DNA of 64,000 nt, from contig JACZZP010000014.1 in assembly GCA_015183035.1 (NCBI GenBank), positions 1,302,001 through 1,366,000 of the forward strand. The letters are read 5' to 3'. The position numbers and the translations under genes are program-made. Source of the stretch: Meloidogyne chitwoodi. Lineage: Eukaryota > Nematoda > Chromadorea > Rhabditida > Meloidogynidae. Positions 55,222 to 64,000 of this stretch are shown in pieces. The notes beneath the pieces were generated by a model. The model had not been told where the DNA came from. It did no database searches and saw only the letters and a list, made by a program, of their open reading frames with translations. Positions within the stretch are counted from its first letter, which is position 1; each line of letters begins with the position of its first letter.

Positions 55222-58200
55222 TCATTTTTTCATTCCCTTTGGTTTTGGAGGCAATGGTGGAGCATTTGCTTCAGTTTCAAAAGTCGAAGCTGTTGATGAA
55301 GAAATTGATAATTGTTGTTGGTTTTCACATGTAGGACTTTTGCCAGTACTTAATGGTACTTTTTTAGGAGGCCTAGGAGGAGCCATTGCCTCTTGACATT
55401 CTTTGTTGTTTGTCAATAAATTTAAACGAGGAGGCAATTTTGGTGGTGGAAGTTCCTAGGAAAGTTAATATTGATTCTCGATAATTATTTTTGACTTTCA
55501 AAATATTTTAGCTAAAACAAATTGCTTTAGACGGTATATTTAAACAAAAAAATAAGCTCACAATTGGAGAGTCTACGGGTACTTTTTCTTCGCCATCTTC
55601 AGATTGAGAACCTTCTGAAGGTAATTTTTTTCGAGTTGAAGGTGGTTTTGCCAATGTAAACGCAGAGATTGGAGAAAGGAAAGAAGGACTTTCTTCACTA
55701 GATTGATGATGTTGAATAATTTGATGTTGTTGTGGTGGTGGTGCTGGAGGTTTTCTAAAAGTTTCAGAAAATTGAGGATTTTGTTGTTGCGTAAGCGGTG
55801 GTGGAAATGTAAAATGAGATTCTCCAATACAGAGAGGGACAGGAGGCTTTCTCTTATGAGGGTAAGTAGAGGCATTTACGCCTGGTGATGAAGAAAGTGG
55901 TGGCGATTCGTTAGAACTATGAGAAAGAGCTGAATGCAACAAACAAGCTGCTGTAGCATTTGGTACGTATTCAGAAATGAAAGCAGGATTGACACGTCCA
56001 CTGCTAGTTGTATCAGCTAACCAACGCGGAAATTGTCCTGAAAATTTTAAAAATAAATAAATTTAAGCAATTTGTATGCCCTCTTCTTTTCAAAACAAAC
56101 CAGGATTAATATCAACAACAGCAAAGTTTTGTTCTTCGGTAGTCATAAGAGAAGCTGGTGAATTGGTAGATGAACCAGATGGAGGGCTACTCCAAAATGG
56201 AACATTCATATGTGACGGGGAAAGAAGATTTCCACTTCCACTATTTGATTCCATTGTTCCTGTTTGATTAGGTGATCGCGGGGAAGAAACTGAAGACTTT
56301 GTAGAGTTTTTACATGTTCTATGATGTATTGAGGATGCACTTGTAGCATTTCCACTGGTTGGAGTTTTTTGTTGTTGTCGAACTCCTGGCGACTTCAAAG
56401 CTTCTAGTGAATGTTTAGGTTTCTAATAAATAAAAAATATTAAAAAAGGTATTATTTAATAGTCATCTACTCTACTTTACTAATTCACAAATAAATGATT
56501 GACATACCGGGTTGGGTATTTCGGCATTTTTAGGTTCAATTTTATTTGATCTGTTGTACAAATATTCTTCAAAATCATCTTTGTCTTTAAAGCCATTAAG
56601 TGGGTTTAGAGATTCAAAGAAGTGCTAAAAATTAAAATTTATTTATTTAAAATTAGTCTACTTTTAATTTAAATTTTCTTTTAATTTTTATTAATTAAAA
56701 AGAGAAATAAAAATATTTCAAAACCAGCAATCGTCCAAATCCACTAGTTTTTCGTTCAACTGATCCATCTCCTCGGCAATTTATTCTCGTTCGACTACTT
56801 GAATTTGCTGAAGATTTTCTTCGAATATTTAGTCTATTAAATGAATTTTGACGAGAATACAAAAAACCATTTACACTCTCTTCTTTAACCGAAAAAGTTT
56901 CAAGCGGAGGTGCAGAAGATGCTTTATGCAATCTTTAAAAGATTAATTTAAAATAAATATAAAGAAAAAGTAGAAGACAACACCTTTCAATGTTAGAAAC
57001 AGAAAATGTTCTAGATATTTTTCCAGGAATACGTCCAGCAGAAGAATTTATTATTTGTGGAATACTTATCACAGAGCATTTATTAGCAATACTTACTTTA
57101 CGATAAACACTTGCTGAAGAAGAAAAAATAAAATTTTCAAAAAATTGATATAGAAAAACCATTTTTACGCCGATTTTCATTGGGGAAAATTAGATAATCA
57201 TAACCATCATTTGCAGAAGAAAAACAATTATTAAAGAGAGGTTCGGCAGCTTCACAAAAGAATGAAAGCATTGCGACCATTTGATCAAAAATAGAAAATT
57301 TTGAAAAAAAAATAAAAGTAGAACTGAAAATTGTTGTGACAATGAAGAAAAAAAGAAAAAATGCCCAAAAATAGGAAGAAATGTAATCACTTTAAATTAA
57401 ATTAAAAATTTATTATTTAAAAATAAAAAAGTGGACGAGAAGGGTAGTTTTTAAAACTATCGAAAGATTAACGTTGCGAGCGGACACATAAAGATTGATC
57501 GTAATGAAACAAGAAGAGGAGAGTAAATGTTTTAAATAATGAAGAAAAGGAAAAAAAGCTCCTCTAGCTTTTTTAGTAGTTTTGTTGTGATTAAAACTAA
57601 AAGGCAATTCCTCTTCTTTCTTTTTTCTTCCTCTTCTTCTTCTGGACCGGAAGAAGCAATTTAAAAATTAAAAAGAAGAAGGATATATGTATATATTAGT
57701 GTTGTGTGTTTAAGGCCATTTAGTGGGCGGTAGTGTATATATTTCTTTGCCTTTTCATTTTTTAGCAATGCCGTTAAAATCCTAAGACAAATGAAAAACG
57801 TCAGTTGGTATATTTTTCGATATAATAATAAGTGGCCAATATTGTCAGAAAAAGATCAATGAGCTACACTAACCTACCACAAATAAATAATGAGATATAA
57901 ATTGTAAACAAAGTGATCCAAAAAGGCTATTAATATTTTGTGCTCTATAACTCTCTCTTTCTGATCTTTAAACCTTCCAATTAAAACTTCAAACAACTTA
58001 AATAAATATATAAATAGTTGCAGAAAAGCGACATTTTCAATATATAAAAAAATTCACGAGTTGTGTTCTAAAACTCAATTAAATAATTTTTTAGTAATTA
58101 TAAAAGAATTTTTTTTATTACTAGCAATAAGGAAGCATTTTTAGTAAACGTGACAAACCGAAAAAATATTTCTATTTTAAATACACGTAATCAAAATCAA

Positions 58201-61200
58201 AGAAACAAAAATAAAATTCAGAATAGAAAAAAAAGATATTTTAAGTAATAAATTTTTTTAATTTTTTATAAAAATATTTTAAAATAATACTCACACGAAT
58301 TGTCGGTTCCATTTTTAATGGATATGGCTGATTTTGATACATTTGAATTTCACGAATTATAGCAGCAATTTTACGACATTTAACAAAAGAGATAATCCTT
58401 TGAGATATATTAAGACGTTCATTTAATTTTGATTTTTGAGGCAATTTAGGTGAAGAAGTTTTGTCAGTTTCAAGATTAGATGCTGGAATATCTGTTTTTT
58501 GTTGTTCAGTATTTGGAGATAAATTAACATTTTGTTGTTGTTTCTGCTGGTTTGCTTTGTTGTCTCGATTTTCCAACTGCTTAAGACTTTCTAAGCGAAG
58601 AACTATTTGTGTTAAATAAGTTCCTAAAAAGAAAATTAAAAAGCACAATAAAAAGGTTTAAAAACCGGCAAATGGTACACATGGTGGATTTATAGACCGA
58701 AGACGATTTAATAATTCACTCAAATGTCCATCACCACATAGTTGAACAAAACGATCGTACCACGATTTTTTCTCCTTCTCAAGGCGCTTAAACAATAAAT
58801 TTGTTTTTTAAAAATTTTATTTTAATCGAATATTCTTCTGTTCCACTTACCGACTTGCTTTCTTCTAGACGATAGACTGGCTGACAATTAAGAGCAGAGA
58901 AAAAAGCAATAAGTCCATTAAAATTATTCAACTCTTCAAAAACAAACATTATTTCAAGAACACGTGAAAACACTTCGGCTCTCTCATCTAACGATTCAGT
59001 TTCGACAATAGATTTAGCAACCCAATAGGTAAGCTAAAAAGTTTTAAATTGAATGATTTTTTTTAGATTTATTTAAAAAAAATAATACATTTGTACTGTG
59101 ATCAATGAATTTAAGTAACTGAGGGCTTCGTTGATATTTGTCCTGTTTAGTCCAAGCAGCATCAACTAACTCTAAATATAAATATAACAAGTTAAAACAA
59201 ACATTTATATCTTAAAAAACATACCAAAAGGTTTAATCGCACGATAAAGACTAAAATGTAATAAAGTTATTTGTCTAGCAATTTCTAGAGGATGGAGTGT
59301 CAACATATCATAATTAGAGATATCTCCTTCCTTCGCATAATGCCAAACAGGCTATAAAAGAGAAAAAATAAATTAACGAGAATTTTATTTCTTTTGGAGA
59401 TTCAGTCCTTGACGAGGGAAAATATACCCTACCCCAAAATTCATGTCTTTATTAACATAATTAAACTGATATCAGAGTACCAAACCTTAAAAAATTTTTA
59501 CTTCTGGAATGTGCGGCGCAAAACCTCCAGTTCCAGCAATTTGTAAATTATTGTTGTTGGTTGATTTTTGTAAAGTACCATCAGCAGAGCTTGAATTTCT
59601 TTGTTTTCTTTTAATTACGTCCTTTTATAAGACTAATTTAATTTAAAATTAAAATATTTTTACTTGAATTTTAGTACACCATTTTTTATGATTAGTTGTT
59701 AATTTAATTGAAGTGTCTTTGCCGTTCAGAAAATCTAAAAGTTTTTGAAGAAGATCAGATTCATTTTCGAAGTCATAGAAGTGGTTACTGACCCAATGGT
59801 TTAAAACACTCAAAACTCTGAAAAGAAGTTGAAATAAAAAATAATTAATTAATTATAAAAGATACTTGAGTTGAATCGGTTTTTGATATTCCTGCCGAAA
59901 ACGATGGAACGCCTGTTCCAATTCTGCAGGAGAAAGACTTTGATAAGCTGAAGTGTTGGCAATATCACCTGCATTTCTTTATAAAAAGAGGTAAAAACAA
60001 TAAAAATAAAATTATATTTATAAAACCTATTTTGTTGATATTGAGTAGCTAATATATGTGGGTCAAGTGAAACAAAAGGATGAGGTGTTGGAATAGTAAA
60101 ACGTTCAATGAGCAATGAAAAAAGTTCTAATGAAGAGCAAAATGAACGATACGTTATCATAAACGTTTTTACAAATTCATTATCTGTATATCTAAAAGAA
60201 ATTATTCTAATTTTGCATTAAATTTTTTTTATAAATGTAAAATAATTATTTAATTAAAAACCTTGGAAAAGTTAGTCTTTCAATTAATTTCAGAATTGTG
60301 CCTGAACGCACAACAGGAATACCACTATTATGAGTATAATCTTCAAAAATTATATTTTCTTCAGTATCAGGTTCTGCATAACGATATTCACAAACAGTAG
60401 GTACAATAAGTGGAATACGTTTCTCTTCTTCCTTTAAATAGGTTTCCAACATACGATGCAAGACACTAAAAAACAAGATTTCTGAAAGAGAATCCTTCGC
60501 TTTTTTGAGAAAAAGTTTCAAGGAATAATCGAAAAAATGAGAAATCAACCTTTTGGATATATAAAATTGTTTAATATGTTTTACTAAAAAAAAGTACCCC
60601 GCAGTTTGCATTTCAACCAACGAAGTCATCCAAGCTTCCTTTTCTTCCGGTGTTTGACAAAATAAAGTAACAATATTCATGTACTCATCATTACCCTTTG
60701 TCGTTGTACATATTTTAAAAGCATTTTTTACTTCATCATCATCTTCTAAATCAATTATATCTGATCGACGAATATACAATTTGTCTTTAAATTTATATGA
60801 AGCTGATGTTGAAGATAAATATTGACTTCCGACAGCGCTGCCTTTTGAGGTATTTGTTTTAAGTGGTTTACATAAAACTAACAAATGGTCAAAGAGAAAA
60901 ACATATCTTTCAGTCCAATTACTACGAGTACGAAGAATATTGTCTGAAAATTATTCCAAAAGTTAACATTTCTTTAGAAAAATAGGAATGTCTATTTGAA
61001 AAAAACTAATTATAAAATTTTCACCTTCGAAAAAACATCGAAAACTTTAAAAAAACTTACCAGCAATTGTAGGTGAATTTCTCATTTGAAAAAGTTCTCC
61101 TTCTCTTATAAACATATTACACATATAACCGATTTCTTTTCCTTCCCAACTTTCTACAAAATTAAAAAAAAATAAAATAAATGTTTTTAAAAATAAAACC

Positions 61201-63415
61201 AATGCTTCGCTGTATATGTTGAATAACGTTCATATGAAAAGAACGAGTATTGTCACGACGAATTCCTCTAGAATATTTTTCACTACTAAAAATATTTAAA
61301 AATTAAATAAAAATAATATAAAAAATACATATGTGAAGCAATTGGAAGTTTAAGATCTTGAATTCTTTTTCCAACAACATTTAAATACATTGCAGTATTA
61401 TAAAGGTCCTTTTGATCTGTTTCTTGTTCTGTTGCACCCATCATTAACTTTAAAAATAGATTTTAAATAAAATTAAAAACATTTAAAAAACCTTGACATA
61501 TTCACCATAACACCTAAAATGTGCCATTATTGAATAAATCAATGAAGGTAAAACATATTTGACTGCCATTCGAAATGTATGTCCTCCTGGCGTGCCACTA
61601 TAAATTCTATCTTCAATCTAAAATAGAAAATTTAATTTATTATTTACTAAATATTGTAACTAACATCAAAATACTCCAAATAAGTCGGCTCCTTCATCAT
61701 CCTTTCAATTTTCTTATTAAGAGGTTCACGAAAAACTTCCTTAAATTTATAAAATAAAAATTATTTGTAAAATTTTAAAACCATAAATTGAAAATAAACA
61801 TCAAATTCACAGCCTTCTGCCAATTCCCAAAGACCCATACCAAGAAGTGGTGGACTTGCCATATCAATACCATCCTCAATTGTTCGATGTATTTTTATTG
61901 TAAGTTCATAAATTTCATGGACATTTCCAAATATTCCAGAAATATAATTTTCATTGGAAGGAGTAATCCCGCTTATCCCTGCCTCTAAACGACGTTTAAA
62001 AACATTAACAATCATACTAAGATCACGAATAAAACGCATTTCATCTTGTTTGAATTCATTACAAAGCTAAAAATAATATTAAAAAATATAATTTATATTT
62101 TCTTATTAAATAAAAACCTTTTCATAATAATGACTCTTGTCAGAATCATGTCCAGATTGGTCAGCAGAAAAAGAAGAAGAGATAGATAACTGAATTTAAT
62201 AAATTAAATATGTAATATAGACCGAGTCAATGCTCATTTCAACCCATACAGTTATAATTTAAAATTATTAACAAAGATTTTAATTAAAATCAAACATTAG
62301 TTGTTTGTGCAGCAGGTGAGGATTGAGTCGTATTTGTAAAAACACCAGCTAAGGATAGTTCTTCTTCATTTCCATATAGAATTTCAAGAAGATCAGCCAA
62401 GCCCTAAAGAAAAAATTTTTATGAAAAAAATTATTTTCAAACTCTGTCAGCGTTTAGAGCAGTTCTTAATCCAAAAAGGCTTATTGTGCTACTTTCATCA
62501 AGAAGTTTATTTACATAAGTGCCTGTCCACTAAAATTATAAAATATTTAATATCGAGAAATTTAAATGAAAAATTATATTCTAATTTTGTTAATTCTCGC
62601 ATTTGGGATTCTAAAATTAAAAAATAAATTTTTGTCGAGGAAGTCAGGAATCAACGAGAGGTGTCATAGACCCAAAATTAAAAAGGCAAAATCCAAAAAA
62701 TATTAAACATAAAAACTAAAAATATACATATCTCAAGCATTGATTAAAAATTCTCTTACATTCAACAAATCATGAAGTATATATTCAAGAACATGCATTA
62801 ATTGAGAAACTGTTTTTTCATCTAATTTTTGTCCCAAATGTTCTTTAGATAAATTACTAATTTTTCTGTAAAGTGCAGCCAGCGATTTAACCTCTTTTGA
62901 TTTGCTTTGATTAAGGCGTTTAAGAAAAAATTTTTGTAAAGAGTCTTTAGTTTCCTGAATTTATTAAATTTGATTTTTAATTAAAAAAAATATTTTACTT
63001 ACTTTGGCCACAAAATTACCTAAAGCTAAAGGGAATGTTGTTTTTACTTTTTGTAATAAATCTTCAGGATTTAGAGGTGCTTGTTCCAAAATTTCGTATA
63101 AAGCTCTTGCCAAAATTTCAGAAATATATTGATGTGCATCCTTTTCAAGACCCATGCCTGGATGTATTTGATTACAAACCTTTAAATTTAATGTAAAAAA
63201 TAAATAAATAAAATATTAAAATAAAAAAAAACCAAATAAATTCTTTCAGAAAATATATCTCTCCATTGCAGACATCGTTTTTGACATAATTTTGCTTGTT
63301 GAACAGCTGTAATACTTGGGCATACCGTTGCAGAAACAACAAAATCAGAATTTGGACCAGAAGATGAATTAGCAAAAATAGGGGAATGATTTGAAGAAGA
63401 AGAAGGCACAAACAT
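55222..63415 (-). CDS. sos-1: Son of sevenless (SOS), Ras guanine-nucleotide exchange factor
   Basis: Links receptor tyrosine kinases, through GRB2/SEM-5, to Ras activation. All SOS domains appear in order on the minus strand. Histone fold (from [20 protein letters not shown] at 63415; [20 protein letters not shown]). DH ([40 protein letters not shown]). PH ([40 protein letters not shown]). REM ([40 protein letters not shown]). Cdc25/RasGEF ([80 protein letters not shown]). The C-terminal tail starts [12 protein letters not shown] and carries SH3-binding stretches [20 protein letters not shown] and [10 protein letters not shown]. About 30 exons. Odd: a roughly 45-residue Gln/Asn-rich insert ([15 protein letters not shown]...) inside the RasGEF domain, and a 1.7 kb intron (56625-58294) holding another reading frame. 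Confidence 0.93.
56695..57280 (-). CDS. Three-exon reading frame inside an SOS intron (nested gene or alternative SOS 5' end)
   Basis: Exons 57280-57169, 57113-56984 and 56932-56695 join with consistent phases (1 then 2) and GT/AG borders. The product begins [20 protein letters not shown], continues [39 protein letters not shown] and [20 protein letters not shown], then [19 protein letters not shown] and [24 protein letters not shown]. It is basic and Ser/Arg-rich with several potential phosphorylation sites. It sits on the same strand as SOS, between the RasGEF exon (ending at 58295) and the C-terminal tail exon (starting at 56624). A phase-0 GT after GFGRLL would allow splicing to HFFESLNP, so it may be an alternative first part of a short SOS isoform carrying only the SH3-binding tail. 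No family recognised. Confidence 0.55.
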
Positions 63416-64000
63416 TTCTAAAAAAAAAAAGACAAAAATAAAACCATTCTGGCTAAAATGCCTAAAGGTAAAGAAAACATTTAGGAATATTTTATAATTT
63501 TGGCATTATGTTAATTTAATTTGAAGCATAAAATTAAAGGGGGAATTTGAAAAATTGAGAAGAATGTTTCTTCTTAAATGGAATAAATAAATCGTGGAAA
63601 CAGTTTTCGACAGTGGTTGTTTTCGACAGTGAACTATTTCTCGTTTTCTAACTGTCTGCCTAAATCCGGATTTCCGGATACTTATGAAATTTCTTACGGT
63701 TTTTTTGTTGCAAGACATCCGAATATATTTATTAAATCCCTAAGCCCGGACATTGCCCCAAAAACTCGTTTTTAAGTAAGATTCTTAGAGTTTTATTTTA
63801 CTGTCGAAAACAGCCACTGTTATCAGAACCAAATAAATAGACGTTGGTAAATTCTATTTTATTTTTTGATTAATAATTTAGTCTCGAAAGTCCTATCTAT
63901 TTAAAAATATATAAAATAATATTTAAAATTAAAAAAAAGTTGAAAATAACAATTTTTTTCTTTTTAGGCGTTATTTTTTACTGAAATTATTATTTTAATA
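63416..64000. other. Upstream flank of SOS with a small inverted-repeat element
   Basis: Promoter side of SOS. Contains the TIR pair listed separately and short CCGGAT words (TCCGGATTTCCGGATA near 63667) like those in the cytohesin/HAT1 promoter. No coding sequence recognised to the window end. Confidence 0.45.
63605..63828. repeat. Small MITE-like element with about 24 bp inverted ends
   Basis: CAGTGGTTGTTTTCGACAGTG (about 63613-63633) is mirrored by CTGTCGAAAACAGCCACTG (about 63801-63819), differing at one base. A further CAGTTTTCGACAGTGG unit lies directly before the left end, so the left side has the word twice in tandem. About 220 bp with no coding capacity. Confidence 0.6.

Overview
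The window looks like nuclear DNA of a nematode, most likely a very AT-rich plant-parasitic one such as Meloidogyne (inference). Protein-coding genes are split by many short AT-rich introns with TTTTAG/TTTCAG-type acceptors. Several start codons sit just behind an unpaired acceptor, as expected for spliced-leader trans-splicing. Two same-strand gene pairs have the roughly 180-190 nt spacing of nematode operons. A recognisable NLP-46-type neuropeptide precursor is also present. No bacterial features, tRNA, rRNA or CRISPR arrays were seen.

Left part (1-29.4 kb), mostly housekeeping genes: the 3' part of AP-2 alpha-adaptin (+); an ER thioredoxin-fold protein of the TXNDC12 type with a lysine-rich tail (-); an extremely AT-rich 3.6 kb gap; a prominin (+); a cytohesin-type Sec7-PH Arf-GEF (-). 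These are followed by a probable operon of HAT1 histone acetyltransferase and the DDX11/CHL1 DNA helicase (+). A complete small-molecule methyltransferase gene (NNMT/PNMT type) lies antisense inside one helicase intron. Next come a head-to-head palindrome made of two decayed tyrosine-kinase-like fragments, a lysine-rich nuclear protein ending in an HMG-box-like segment (+), and a long coiled-coil protein (-).

Middle (29.9-42.8 kb): a 12.8 kb LTR element of the Bel/Pao class inserted on the minus strand. The two 733 bp LTRs appear identical by eye and are flanked by a 5 bp target duplication, so the insertion looks recent. It encodes gag with three zinc knuckles, protease, reverse transcriptase, RNase H, integrase and, in frame after pol, an envelope-like glycoprotein with phlebovirus Gn/Gc-like layout. 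There is one in-frame stop in the reverse transcriptase and one frame break in the envelope. After the envelope's membrane anchor the frame stays open for about 1,060 more codons. These run through a 27 bp minisatellite, an Arg/Ser/Thr-rich tract and a Cys/His-motif protein of unknown role. That region is the most unusual object in the window.

Right part (44-64 kb): a small uncharacterised His/Lys-rich protein (+); a probable operon SNAPC3 then EMC8/9 (-); ALG7/DPAGT1, the first enzyme of N-glycan synthesis (+); RAD21/SCC1 cohesin kleisin (-); an nlp-46 neuropeptide gene (+); and Son-of-sevenless (SOS, -) with all its domains. A further three-exon reading frame sits in the 1.7 kb SOS intron just before the C-terminal tail. 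Small inverted-repeat elements (MITE-like) occur at 29.7, 53.4 and 63.6 kb.

Coordinates of multi-exon genes are overall spans from start to stop. Exon borders were read by eye from splice consensus and reading phase.
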